Part shown: piece after piece, positions 51,762 to 60,485 of the stretch
How positions within the stretch are numbered: the first letter of the stretch is position 1
How the letters are laid out: the number at the start of each line of letters is the position of its first letter
Assembly (NCBI RefSeq): GCF_008974325.1
Contig: NZ_BKCG01000002.1
Coordinates: 62,001-126,000, forward strand
Length of the DNA stretch: 64,000 nucleotides
Source of the DNA: Patiriisocius marinus
Lineage (GTDB): Bacteria > Bacteroidota > Bacteroidia > Flavobacteriales > Flavobacteriaceae
Reading direction: 5' to 3'
Program-made: the position numbers and the translations under genes
Notes under the pieces: generated by a model
Seen by the model: only the letters and a program-made list of their open reading frames with translations
Told to the model about the DNA's origin: nothing
Database searches by the model: none

Positions 51762-52529
51762 ATGGCAACCTACAAGAAACGAGGCGGTAAACCAAAAACT
51801 AAGGTAGAGAAAATCGAAGAATTTGAAGACGACAGCGCTACTGCTGAAGTGTTCAACACGCTAGATGAAGGAGCAAATAAAACCGAAGCTTGGGTTGAGA
51901 AAAACCAAAAAATAATTTTAACTCTTGTTGGAGTTATTGCACTTGCAGTACTTGCATACTTAGCGTATGTAAACTTTGTACAAGCACCTAAAGAAGATGA
52001 GGCTATGGCTGAAATGTTCCAAGCGCAAACGTTCTTTGACGAAGCAACAGCAGCAACAACAGCTAGTGATTCAATTTACAATATGGCCTTAAATGGTGGT
52101 AAAGGTAAATATGGTTTCCTTGATATTATTGATAACTATGGTGGTACTAAAGCGGCTAACCTTGCACAATATTACGCAGGTATGTCTTATTTAAACACTA
52201 ATGATTATAAAAATGCAATTAGTCATTTAGATGAGTTTTCTAGCGATGATGCAATGTTAGGCCCTATAGCTAAAGGGGCAATAGGTGATGCGTTTGTACA
52301 GATCGATCAAGCAGATAAAGCCTTAGGGTATTACGAAACAGCAGCTACAATGCAAAATAACGATTTTACTGCACCACGTTTTCTGTTAAAAGCAGGGATT
52401 ACTGCTTTACAATTAGGAAAAGCTGATGTAGCAAAAAAGCACTTAAACAATCTAGTTGAAAACTACGCTGATTCTGAGCAAGCAGCTAAGGCTAAAGTTT
52501 ATTTAGCGCAGGCTGAAGCAATGAACTAG
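51762..52529 (+). CDS. membrane-anchored TPR protein (YfgM-like)
   Basis: 255 residues. A basic N-terminus is followed by an acidic segment (IEEFEDDSATAEVFNTLDEG) and one membrane helix (about 50-70; ILTLVGVIALAVLAYLAYV). The rest consists of TPR-like helices (LAQYYAGMSYLNTNDYKNAI, AKGAIGDAFVQIDQADKALG, RFLLKAGITALQLGKADVAK). This is the TPR_21/YfgM layout: a cytoplasmic tail, an inner-membrane anchor and a periplasmic TPR domain. YfgM in E. coli works with the SecYEG translocon and periplasmic chaperones; the same role here is inferred. ribH follows after 77 bases that contain an AGCCGAAATTTTAAA copy. Confidence 0.8.
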   Translation: MATYKKRGGKPKTKVEKIEEFEDDSATAEVFNTLDEGANKTEAWVEKNQKIILTLVGVIALAVLAYLAYVNFVQAPKEDEAMAEMFQAQTFFDEATAATTASDSIYNMALNGGKGKYGFLDIIDNYGGTKAANLAQYYAGMSYLNTNDYKNAISHLDEFSSDDAMLGPIAKGAIGDAFVQIDQADKALGYYETAATMQNNDFTAPRFLLKAGITALQLGKADVAKKHLNNLVENYADSEQAAKAKVYLAQAEAMN

Positions 52530-52606
52530 TACTAGTATACTATTCTGTAAAACAAGGCAAAGCCGAAATTTTAAAGGGTGGAATACTACTTAAAATAAAA
52601 AAAATT

Positions 52607-53104
52607 ATGGCAACAGTTGGTAATCACCTTTCTGCCTATGATAAAACAACAATCCCAAACGCGAAAAATTTTCGGTTTGGGATTGTTGTTTCAGAATGGA
52701 ATCCAGAAATCACAAACGGAATGTTTCAAGGAGCATTTGACGCAATTTTAGATTGCGGAGGTATTAAAGAAAACATTGTACGCTGGAATGTTCCAGGAAG
52801 TTTTGAGCTTATTTACGGAGCAAAAAAAATGACACAAGCGTATGATATGCTTGATGCTGTTATTGTAATAGGAAACGTTATACAAGGAGAAACAAAGCAT
52901 TTTGATTATGTGTGCGAAGGTGTAGCACAAGGAATTAAGGATTTAAATGTTCAAGGCGATATTCCTGTTATATTTTGTGTACTTACTGATAATAACAGAC
53001 AACAATCTATTGATCGCAGTGGTGGAAAGCACGGTAACAAAGGTACTGAGGCAGCTATTGCAGCTATTAAAATGGCGCAACTAAGAGTTGACGCTAAATT
53101 TTAA
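52607..53104 (+). CDS. ribH: 6,7-dimethyl-8-ribityllumazine synthase
   Basis: 165 residues, standard length. Substrate residues are complete: SEWNPEITNGM (about 29-39), NVPGSFELIYGAKKM (about 61-75), IGNVIQGETKHFDYVCEGVA (about 88-107) with the catalytic histidine, and CVLTDNNRQQSIDRSGG (about 124-140). It makes lumazine, the riboflavin precursor, from ribulose-derived and pyrimidine substrates, as an icosahedral or pentameric assembly. No FMN riboswitch is recognisable upstream. No other riboflavin gene is in the window. Confidence 0.96.
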   Translation: MATVGNHLSAYDKTTIPNAKNFRFGIVVSEWNPEITNGMFQGAFDAILDCGGIKENIVRWNVPGSFELIYGAKKMTQAYDMLDAVIVIGNVIQGETKHFDYVCEGVAQGIKDLNVQGDIPVIFCVLTDNNRQQSIDRSGGKHGNKGTEAAIAAIKMAQLRVDAKF

Positions 53105-53250
53105 TTATTTCTGCTTTGCTAAAGTTTCAGTTTGCTAAAAGAAACAAATGCTTGATTTTCGATTTTGGCAACTGTATTCATTTTATTTGCGGAATACTTT
53201 TTGTTAAAAACTAAGGGCTACTAATATTCCTTAAAGTATGGTAAAATCCG

Positions 53251-53258
53251 TATTTTTG
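53251..53258 (+). promoter_or_regulatory. -7 promoter box (TATTTTTG) of the small membrane protein-mutL unit
   Basis: Exact TAnnTTTG match, 18 bases before the ATG at 53277. This suggests that the mutL unit has its own promoter after ribH. Confidence 0.55.
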
Positions 53259-53276
53259 AGGAGAATACTCTAGTCT

Positions 53277-53576
53277 ATGGGCCCAATAAAATTCACAGTT
53301 ATAAAAAAGTTGAAATCGAACAATCGGTTCAACTATACACCTCGTTACTATAAGGGTAAGGAAGGAGCAGAGGATCAAAAACATCCCACTAAATTTGATG
53401 CGTATGCAGATACGTATAACGATAATGACTATGCCGGACATTGGCAAAATGCTCGCATATCAACTAGAAATAGAAATAATGTTGACTGGAATAGTACTGT
53501 GTTAATAATTGTTGCTGTTTTAATTCTACTCTTTTTAGTCTTTATAGATTTCGATTTGTCAATATTTGGAATCTAA
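53277..53576 (+). CDS. small C-tail-anchored membrane protein preceding mutL
   Basis: 99 residues. The first ~70 are polar, basic and tyrosine-rich (KKLKSNNRFNYTPRYYKGKE, then YADTYNDNDYAGHW); a single membrane helix fills about 76-94 (STVLIIVAVLILLFLVFIDF), so the body should face the cytoplasm. Its stop shares a base with the mutL start (TAATG), implying translational coupling. In flavobacterial genomes the protein at this place has sometimes been labelled as a riboflavin synthase subunit, probably only because it follows ribH; nothing in the sequence supports that. Function not recognised. Confidence 0.72.
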   Translation: MGPIKFTVIKKLKSNNRFNYTPRYYKGKEGAEDQKHPTKFDAYADTYNDNDYAGHWQNARISTRNRNNVDWNSTVLIIVAVLILLFLVFIDFDLSIFGI

Positions 53577-55441
53577 TGGCAGATGTAATTTCACTTTTAC
53601 CAGATCACGTTGCAAATCAAATTGCTGCGGGAGAAGTTGTTCAGCGACCAGCCTCAGTAGTTAAGGAGTTGCTAGAGAATGCAATTGACGCGGGAGCAAC
53701 ATCAATCACACTTTTAATTAAAGATGCAGGAAAAACCCTTGTTCAAGTAACTGATAACGGTTGCGGGATGAGTACAACCGATGCGCGATTAAGTTTTGAA
53801 CGTCACGCCACCTCAAAAATAAAAGTAGCTGAAGATCTGTTTAATTTACATACTAAAGGTTTTCGTGGAGAAGCATTAGCTTCTATCGCTGCAATTGCTC
53901 ACGTAGAATTAAAGACCAAGCAAGATGTTTCAGAAATAGGAACCCATATTTGTATTGAAGGCAGTCAGGTTACTTCTCAGGAAGCAGCCGTAGTGCCAAC
54001 GGGTACGACGATTTCGGTTAAAAACTTATTTTATAATATACCAGCACGACGCAACTTTTTAAAGAGTGATCCAGTGGAAACACGTCACATCATTGATGAG
54101 TTTCATCGCGTTGCATTAGCGCATCCACAAATTGCATTTAGTATGGTGCATAATGGTACTTCGGTTTTTAATTTACCTGTTAGTAATTTAAGACAACGAA
54201 TTGTAAATATTTTTGGAAACAAGACCAATGAAAAGTTAGTTCCTGTTGATGAGGAAACCGAAATATTAAAAATCAATGGTTTTGTGATAAAACCTGATTT
54301 TGCTAAAAAGGGAAAAGGTGAACAGTTTTTCTTTGTAAATAATCGTTTTATAAAAAGCCCTTATTTAAATCACGCAGTGTCATCAGCTTTTGAAGGATTA
54401 TTGAAAGATGGAAGTAAACCAGGGTATTTTTTAATGCTAGAGGTGGACCCTAAATCAATTGATATCAATATTCATCCCACAAAGACAGAAATTAAGTTTG
54501 ATGATGAGCACGCGCTTTATGCCTTATTACGTGCTACTGTTAAACATAGTTTAGGACAGTTTAGTATTGCGCCAGTATTAGATTTTAATAGAGAATCTAG
54601 TTTAGATACTCCCTATGAATATGCAGGTAAAAGAGCTGTGGCACCTACCATAGAAGTTGATAGACATTTTAATCCTTTTAAGACTGAGACAAAGTCTAGT
54701 GGAAGATCATTAGCAGGTACTTCGTTTAGAAAAGAAAAAGCAACCGAAAATTGGGATTCGCTTTATGTAGGTTTGAAAGACAATGAGTTTTCTTCTAAAA
54801 GTGATTTAAACCCAGGTCAATTTACTTACGAAACAGAAGAGGTGACAAGTAAAATGTTTGATGATGATGCACAAGAGACTAGTTCTATAACATTTCAGCT
54901 TCAAAATAAATACATTATTAGTCCCATTAAAAGTGGGATGTTAGTAATACATCAACATTTAGCGCATCAACGTGTGTTGTATGAAGAGTTGTTAAAAAAT
55001 ATCACATTAAATCAAGCGGTAAGTCAGCAATTATTATTTCCATTAGAGTTGCATTTTTCTAAACCAGATATTGAAGCGCTTTTAAAAGTACGACAGCAAT
55101 TAGAACATACAGGTTTTGTTTTTGCTTCTTTTAAGGATGATAGTGTTGAGATTACAGGACTTCCTGTGGCACTAGTAGAGAGCCAAGCTGGTATTGTGTT
55201 AGAGCAAATTATACAGGATATTTTAGCTGAAGTGCCAGATGCTGGCTTTAGTCAAAACGATATGTTAGTAAGGTCTATGGCTAAAAGTATGGCGATAAAA
55301 ACCGGAACTAAACTATCTAAGCAGGAACAAGAGCATTTAGTAAATCAACTGTTTTTATGTAAAGAGCCAAGTGTCTCACCATCAAATAAACCAGTGATTA
55401 TTACTTTAGATTCAACAGATTTAGATAAAAAATTTCAGTAG
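53576..55441 (+). CDS. mutL: DNA mismatch repair protein MutL, endonuclease motifs absent
   Basis: 621 residues. The GHKL ATPase N-terminus is intact: ENAIDAGATSI (about 33), DNGCGM, FRGEALASIAAI (about 97), and the KTEIKFDDEHA region (about 302). The C-terminal dimerisation domain (about 435-621) lacks the metal site of endonuclease-type MutL: the DQHAxxE motif reads HQHLAHQ (459-465), the ACK motif region reads MAKSMAIK (568-575), and CPHGRP reads SPSNKP (601-606). It should still couple MutS mismatch recognition to repair, but a nick must come from elsewhere. Its start overlaps the small membrane protein gene by one base. Confidence 0.94.
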   Translation: MADVISLLPDHVANQIAAGEVVQRPASVVKELLENAIDAGATSITLLIKDAGKTLVQVTDNGCGMSTTDARLSFERHATSKIKVAEDLFNLHTKGFRGEALASIAAIAHVELKTKQDVSEIGTHICIEGSQVTSQEAAVVPTGTTISVKNLFYNIPARRNFLKSDPVETRHIIDEFHRVALAHPQIAFSMVHNGTSVFNLPVSNLRQRIVNIFGNKTNEKLVPVDEETEILKINGFVIKPDFAKKGKGEQFFFVNNRFIKSPYLNHAVSSAFEGLLKDGSKPGYFLMLEVDPKSIDINIHPTKTEIKFDDEHALYALLRATVKHSLGQFSIAPVLDFNRESSLDTPYEYAGKRAVAPTIEVDRHFNPFKTETKSSGRSLAGTSFRKEKATENWDSLYVGLKDNEFSSKSDLNPGQFTYETEEVTSKMFDDDAQETSSITFQLQNKYIISPIKSGMLVIHQHLAHQRVLYEELLKNITLNQAVSQQLLFPLELHFSKPDIEALLKVRQQLEHTGFVFASFKDDSVEITGLPVALVESQAGIVLEQIIQDILAEVPDAGFSQNDMLVRSMAKSMAIKTGTKLSKQEQEHLVNQLFLCKEPSVSPSNKPVIITLDSTDLDKKFQ

Positions 55442-55523
55442 TAATAATTACTTTAATTGTACGTCTTAATAGTAAATTGAACTAATACAGTACTATATTT
55501 AAAAGTACTTAGAAATACCATTT

Positions 55524-56273
55524 ATGGGAAGAATAACCGAAACAGTTAAAATACTAATTATTATAAACGTTATCGTTTATGCTGGTTCTATGTTGCTAGG
55601 CGATACCGCCTACAGACTACTGTCGTTGTACTATTTTGAGAATCCTAATTTTCAATATTGGCAGCCGGTTACGCATATGTTTATGCATGACCAACACAGT
55701 TTTATGCACATACTTTTCAATATGTTAGGCTTGTATTTTTTTGGACCACCTTTAGAAGCACGTTGGGGACAGAAAAAGTTTCTATTTTTCTATTTTTCAG
55801 CAGGTATAGGAGCAGCTTTAATACACAGTTTAGTTACTTATTTTCAAGTTTCACAAGGTTTAGACTTATTAGCTGGAGCAGGAATGACGCCTGTTGAAAT
55901 AACTGAAATGTTACAAACGGGACAATACCGCTCAAGTATTTTACAGTCAATACCTATAGAAACTATTGAAAGTGTTTACCGCGAGTATAACACTCCTGCA
56001 GTGGGAGCGTCTGGTGCTATTTATGGATTATTAGTAGGTTTTGCTTTGCTATATCCTAATGTAGAATTGATGATGATGTTTATACCAATCCCTATAAAGG
56101 CTAAGTATTTTGTACCAGGTTTAATTCTATTAGATTTATTTTCAGGACTAACAGGTTTTTCTGTTTTTGGGCAAAATATTGCGAATTGGGCGCATATAGG
56201 TGGAGCTGCTTTTGGTTTTATTATGGCGTACTACTGGAAGAAAAATGATTTAAATAACACTAGGTGGGACTAA
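55524..56273 (+). CDS. rhomboid intramembrane serine protease (first of two)
   Basis: 249 residues with about six membrane helices. The catalytic serine is in GASGAIYGLLVG (about 164-175) and the catalytic histidine in NWAHIGGAAFG (about 223-233). The first membrane segment is followed by QPVTHMFMHDQHSFMHILFN, the usual HxxxHxxxN helix. Rhomboids cut single-pass membrane proteins within the lipid bilayer. Its stop overlaps the start of a second rhomboid gene (TAATG), so the two are made together. An ~30-residue insert (about 113-145) lies before the serine. Confidence 0.93.
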   Translation: MGRITETVKILIIINVIVYAGSMLLGDTAYRLLSLYYFENPNFQYWQPVTHMFMHDQHSFMHILFNMLGLYFFGPPLEARWGQKKFLFFYFSAGIGAALIHSLVTYFQVSQGLDLLAGAGMTPVEITEMLQTGQYRSSILQSIPIETIESVYREYNTPAVGASGAIYGLLVGFALLYPNVELMMMFIPIPIKAKYFVPGLILLDLFSGLTGFSVFGQNIANWAHIGGAAFGFIMAYYWKKNDLNNTRWD

Positions 56274-57142
56274 TGAATTGGAACAATATTACATATAAAT
56301 TTAAGTCTTCAGGGATTGTAATACAGCTTATAGTTATCAATGTGATAGTTTTTTTCTGTACGTATTTGGGATCATTCCTTTTTGGAATGCAACAATATGA
56401 TTTAGCTTCTTGGTTTGTTTTGCCTGATGGGTTTAACGAATTTATATTTCAGCCTTGGTCTTTTATAACGTATGCATTTGTTCATTTTGGCGCATTTCAT
56501 TTGTTTTTTAATATGTTATGGTTGTTTTGGTTTGGACCATTTGTGTTAAACCTTTTCAGTACAAAGCGATTTATCACTATTTACTTATTGGGTGCAATTA
56601 GTGGAGGGTTATTGTATGTTTTAGCATATAATTTATTCCCAGTATTTGCAGGTAGTAGAGGGTATTTATTGGGAGCTTCAGCAGCAATACGTGCTATTGT
56701 AGTTTTTATAGCAGCATACTCTCCTAATACTAGATTGCGATTATTTATCTGGGATATTAAATTATGGCATATTGCCGCAGTGTTAGTAGTATTAGATTTA
56801 ATTCAATTACCAACTTCAGGAAATGCTGGTGGTTTGATTGCACATTTAGGAGGAGCGATGTTTGGCTATTTATACGCTACTCAACTTTTAAAAGGAAATG
56901 ACATTGGTGCTTGGTTTGAAAATTTTCTAGAGTATTTTACTACTAAAAAAGCAAAAAAGAAAAAGACTCCTTTTCGAAAAGTTCATAAAAATAACAATGT
57001 TTCTGAGGTGAAGAAAAAATCAGAAACTACATTAGATAATCAGAAAAAAGTAGATGCTATACTTGATAAAATAGGGAAAAGTGGTTATGAAAGCTTATCT
57101 AAAGCTGAGAAGGATTTTTTATTCAAATCAGGAAATGATTAA
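56273..57142 (+). CDS. rhomboid intramembrane serine protease (second of two)
   Basis: 289 residues from the ATG that overlaps the previous stop by one base; a GTG nine bases earlier is less likely. Six helices; FVHFGAFHLFFNMLWLF matches the HxxxHxxxN helix. The serine motif reads GASAAIRAI, so the glycine after the serine (GxSG) is replaced by alanine, while the serine itself remains. The histidine is in IAHLGGAMFG. A basic cytoplasmic tail of ~75 residues follows (TKKAKKKKTPFRKVHKNN, then a helix). Activity is likely but not certain because of the GxSA form. The tail may recruit partners. Confidence 0.9.
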   Translation: MNWNNITYKFKSSGIVIQLIVINVIVFFCTYLGSFLFGMQQYDLASWFVLPDGFNEFIFQPWSFITYAFVHFGAFHLFFNMLWLFWFGPFVLNLFSTKRFITIYLLGAISGGLLYVLAYNLFPVFAGSRGYLLGASAAIRAIVVFIAAYSPNTRLRLFIWDIKLWHIAAVLVVLDLIQLPTSGNAGGLIAHLGGAMFGYLYATQLLKGNDIGAWFENFLEYFTTKKAKKKKTPFRKVHKNNNVSEVKKKSETTLDNQKKVDAILDKIGKSGYESLSKAEKDFLFKSGND

Positions 57143-57154
57143 TTAAAGACATCT

Positions 57155-58180
57155 ATGAAAGGATTGAGTCTTTTTGGAAAATTATTATTTCTCATCAATA
57201 GCGTAGTCGCTTTTTTGTTGGTGTTATCATTTGCGTTGCCTTATTTTCCCCCAAAGACATTTCCATATATTTCACTTTTGAGTTTAGCGGTTTCTCCTTT
57301 GATAATGCTCACCTTTTTATTTGGATTATATTGGCTAGTTCAACTTAAACGTCAGTTCTTACTTTCGGCATTTGTATTAGTATTGGCTTTTGTTTTTTTC
57401 AATCCAATCTATGAATTTTCATCACCTAAAAATGAGAATGATTATTCAAATAAACTTTCAGTAATGAGTTATAATGTTCGTTTGTTTAATGCCTATGAAC
57501 AAGGAACGGACAACGAAGAGAATATTAAGAAATTTACCGAAAGCATTATAAATAGTGATGCTGATGTGATTTGTATTCAAGAATATTTCAGAGATTTTAA
57601 TGTCGAATTACCAGGCTACCCATATGTGTATATTCATTACAGAAGAGATAAGTTTAAAATGGGTCAGGCAATCTATTCTAAGTACCCTTTAATTAACAAA
57701 GGCGCTTTTGATTTTGCGGGAACTCAAAACAATACACTTTATGTTGATGTTGTAGTAAAAGGAGATACTGTGAGGTTGTATAACCTTCATCTTAAATCTA
57801 TGAGTATAAAGCCTTCTGTAAATTCATTACAGGATGCTGATAAAGCAATGTTGCTGGAGCGATTAGGTAATGCGTTTACTAAACAGGAGGAGCAAGTACA
57901 TAGTATTATAGCTCACAGTAAAAAAGCAAAGCATCCATTTATTTATGCAGGTGATTTTAATAACACAGCTTTCTCTTATGTATACAGAAAACTTCGAGAA
58001 GGTAATAAAGATGCATTTTTAGAGCAAGGAAACGGACTTGGAACTACCTTCAGATTTGATTCTTATCCTATGCGTATAGATTATATTATGACTTCGGAAG
58101 GTTTGGATGTTGTAGATTTCGAAACATTTGAACAGACATTTTCAGATCATCATCCTATAAAAGCTACCATAGGATGGTAA
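57155..58180 (+). CDS. endonuclease/exonuclease/phosphatase family protein, membrane-anchored
   Basis: 341 residues. Three N-terminal membrane helices fill about 8-90; the EEP domain covers about 95-341: MSYNVRLFN (about 99-107), CIQEYFRDF with the metal-binding glutamate, YNLHLKSM, the YAGDFNNTAFSYVYR motif (about 257-271), RIDYIMTSEG, and SDHHPIKATI at the end. All catalytic residues of the DNase I/AP-endonuclease/phosphatase fold are present. The substrate could be a nucleic acid, an inositol phosphate or a phospholipid; the membrane anchor argues for an extracytoplasmic substrate. It follows the second rhomboid by 12 bases and converges with wbqC (4-base gap). Confidence 0.88.
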   Translation: MKGLSLFGKLLFLINSVVAFLLVLSFALPYFPPKTFPYISLLSLAVSPLIMLTFLFGLYWLVQLKRQFLLSAFVLVLAFVFFNPIYEFSSPKNENDYSNKLSVMSYNVRLFNAYEQGTDNEENIKKFTESIINSDADVICIQEYFRDFNVELPGYPYVYIHYRRDKFKMGQAIYSKYPLINKGAFDFAGTQNNTLYVDVVVKGDTVRLYNLHLKSMSIKPSVNSLQDADKAMLLERLGNAFTKQEEQVHSIIAHSKKAKHPFIYAGDFNNTAFSYVYRKLREGNKDAFLEQGNGLGTTFRFDSYPMRIDYIMTSEGLDVVDFETFEQTFSDHHPIKATIGW

Positions 58181-58184
58181 TGTT

Positions 58185-58811
58185 TTACTCTAAATCCAAT
58201 TTCTGAGATTCTAAATAAGAGATTGTATTTGGACCTTCATTAAACAATAAATCCAGCACCGAAAGATTAGGGATAAAACCAATTACATTTTCAAAAACTT
58301 GATGATAGGTTTCAAAACCATGATCTTTTTCTTTTTTTGCATCAGCTAAAAAACGACCGTCTAATTGTTCTGGGTTTTTATGAAACTCTGTTGTTTTTGA
58401 AATAGATACATCTATCCCAATTAAATCTAACAATACTTCAATAATTTCCATATTAAAATCGAGTAGGGAAGTGACCTCTTTTTTAAAAAGCGGAGCTAAG
58501 TCTTCTTCGTAATATTCAAAAAATGGTGATGTTCTATAAGCAGTCTGTAGTGATTTCCAATGATTGTATAACCAAGGAACTTCATTTTCAACACAAATTT
58601 CAGAAGTCTTCTTTCTTTTGTTATCCTTGAGATGTATAATAGGGACACCTAAAAGCATTTTACCACCACTGTGCGAGATGTAAGCTCTATTTCTATAGGT
58701 TTGCTTTTGATAATTATCTTGAACTTCAAATACTACAGCATCTGCCTGACTAATTGCAACCATTGTAGCAATCGAGGGGAAAAATGTTGGGTATAATAAA
58801 ACAGTTTTCAA
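58185..58811 (-). CDS. WbqC family protein
   Basis: 208 residues. The N-terminus LLYPTFFPSIATMVAISQAD, followed by the strand AVVFEVQDNYQKQTYRNRAY with basic residues, LGVPIIHL, and NEVPWLYNHWKSLQTAYRTS (about 83-102), is typical of WbqC-like proteins, which are linked to polysaccharide or surface-glycan loci in many bacteria but have no settled activity. It starts immediately after the lepB stop, so it belongs to the parA-parB-DUF5683-dapB-lepB-wbqC run. The family call is firm; the role in glycan synthesis is inferred only from family context. Confidence 0.87.
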   Translation of the reverse strand: MKTVLLYPTFFPSIATMVAISQADAVVFEVQDNYQKQTYRNRAYISHSGGKMLLGVPIIHLKDNKRKKTSEICVENEVPWLYNHWKSLQTAYRTSPFFEYYEEDLAPLFKKEVTSLLDFNMEIIEVLLDLIGIDVSISKTTEFHKNPEQLDGRFLADAKKEKDHGFETYHQVFENVIGFIPNLSVLDLLFNEGPNTISYLESQKLDLE

Positions 58812-60425
58812 TTACGCTTTTGCTTTTTTACGTTTTCTGAATGTATTAAATACAATATATCCAGCAACAGCAATCAAGAAATACATGAAATAAGAAACTG
58901 GTTTTCCACTTCCAGAAACAGTTGTGAATAAACGTTCCCATCTAATTTTATCTAATCCTTTAGCATTGCTATCCCAACTCATCCAAACAAAAACAGGTTT
59001 TCCAACAACATGATTAAATGGTACATAACCCCAAGAACGTGCATCCTGAGAGTTGTTACGGTTATCACCCATCATCCAGTAGTAGTCCATTTTAAATGTA
59101 TAAGACGTAAGCACATTTCCGTTAAGCAACACTTGAGTGCCGTTTTGAGTAATTTTATTTTCAATACCTATTTCACTTCCTTCGTAAACTTCAATAATGC
59201 GTTTGTAGAAAGGTATGCTTTCAGCTGTAATATCGACAGTTTTTCCTGCTTCAGGAATGTATATTGGTCCAAAGAAATCATTGTTGAAGCCATATTGAGG
59301 ATCATTAGGGAAAATTCCTGACCCAACCTCATCTGCGGTAGATTTAGCAGAAGTTACTGATATTACATCTGGATGATCTTTGATCTGTTGGTAGGCTTCA
59401 TCAGTTAAATGTGCAACAAATGTGTAGACCCCAGTTTCTTGATCTACTGAAATAGGGTACATATCACTTACTCCATAACGATCTGAGAAAAATTGACTAG
59501 GTTGATTTGCTAATCTTCCTTGTGCATCAACTTTAGTAAGAACTTTTTTAGATTGTATTTTGTAAGCAAATTGAAGCCTACCACGTTCTGGTAATTCGTT
59601 CTGTTTTCCGTTAATAAAAACGAAACCGTTTCTTACTTCTAGAGAATCTCCAGGAATACCTACACAACGTTTTACGTAATTACTTTTCTTATCAATAGGC
59701 TTATACATATAACCGGAAGGAGGTGGGCCAATATCTTGAAACTCATCAATAGGCCAGTTGAATACAACAATGTCGTTACGTTCTATTTCTTCAAAACCAG
59801 GCATTCTAAAGTAAGGAAGTTGTGGATTAGGAGCATAACTTTTTACTTTGGTTGTTGGTATTGCATCGTGCATCATTGGTAATGCAATAGGTGTCATAGG
59901 GGTTCTAGCGCCATAATGGAATTTACTCACGAATAGAAAATCACCAACTAGTAATGTTTTTTCTAAAGATGATGTTGGTATTGTAAATGGCTGCATTACA
60001 TAGGTGTGTATTACAGTTGCTGCGATTACGGCAAATAATATAGAACTAACCCATTCTCCAAGACCAGTTCTAGGTGTTAAACTACGTTCTTTTATATGTG
60101 TTAAATCCTCAGTATAATTAATATAGAAAATATAAAGTCCTAAAGTTAAGAGTACAAGCCAAGTGTCTTTTGAGCTGTGTTTTCCAAAGCTTCGAATAGT
60201 TTCTACCCAAACAATTGGGAACATCATTAGGTTTACAATTGGAATAAACAATAATAGTGTCCACCACCAAGGTCTGTTAATTATTTTCATTAACACTACC
60301 GCATTGTATATTGGTATTGCTGCTTCCCAAGCTTTTCGTCCTGCTGCTACATATAATTTCCAAGTACCTAAAAAGTGAATTACTTGTATGATGACAATAA
60401 ATAATAACCATCCTGACCAACTCAT
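58812..60425 (-). CDS. lepB: signal peptidase I, flavobacterial long form
   Basis: 537 residues, about twice the usual LepB. Residues 1-115 hold three or four membrane helices of a DUF5684-like domain (PIYNAVVLMKIINRPWWW), then the true signal-peptidase helix (about 126-146). The catalytic serine S153 is in FTIPTSSLEKTL and the general-base lysine K252 in NYVKRCVGIPGD; box E is GDNRNNSQDARSWGYVP (about 457-473). Between boxes there is a ~190-residue insert (about 265-455). A C-terminal helix (about 510-530) adds a second anchor. It cleaves signal peptides of exported proteins. It follows dapB by 60 bases. Confidence 0.94.
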   Translation of the reverse strand: MSWSGWLLFIVIIQVIHFLGTWKLYVAAGRKAWEAAIPIYNAVVLMKIINRPWWWTLLLFIPIVNLMMFPIVWVETIRSFGKHSSKDTWLVLLTLGLYIFYINYTEDLTHIKERSLTPRTGLGEWVSSILFAVIAATVIHTYVMQPFTIPTSSLEKTLLVGDFLFVSKFHYGARTPMTPIALPMMHDAIPTTKVKSYAPNPQLPYFRMPGFEEIERNDIVVFNWPIDEFQDIGPPPSGYMYKPIDKKSNYVKRCVGIPGDSLEVRNGFVFINGKQNELPERGRLQFAYKIQSKKVLTKVDAQGRLANQPSQFFSDRYGVSDMYPISVDQETGVYTFVAHLTDEAYQQIKDHPDVISVTSAKSTADEVGSGIFPNDPQYGFNNDFFGPIYIPEAGKTVDITAESIPFYKRIIEVYEGSEIGIENKITQNGTQVLLNGNVLTSYTFKMDYYWMMGDNRNNSQDARSWGYVPFNHVVGKPVFVWMSWDSNAKGLDKIRWERLFTTVSGSGKPVSYFMYFLIAVAGYIVFNTFRKRKKAKA

Positions 60426-60485
60426 ATTCTTCTATTTAATTCCGTTTTAATACGGGATATTATTTTCTTATTTTCTATTAATGCA

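Noticed and set aside
52530-52606. FMN riboswitch ahead of ribH
   Set aside because: The 77-base gap is too short and has none of the conserved FMN-element stems; only a short ACTAGTACTAGTATACTA stretch and one dispersed-core copy are present.
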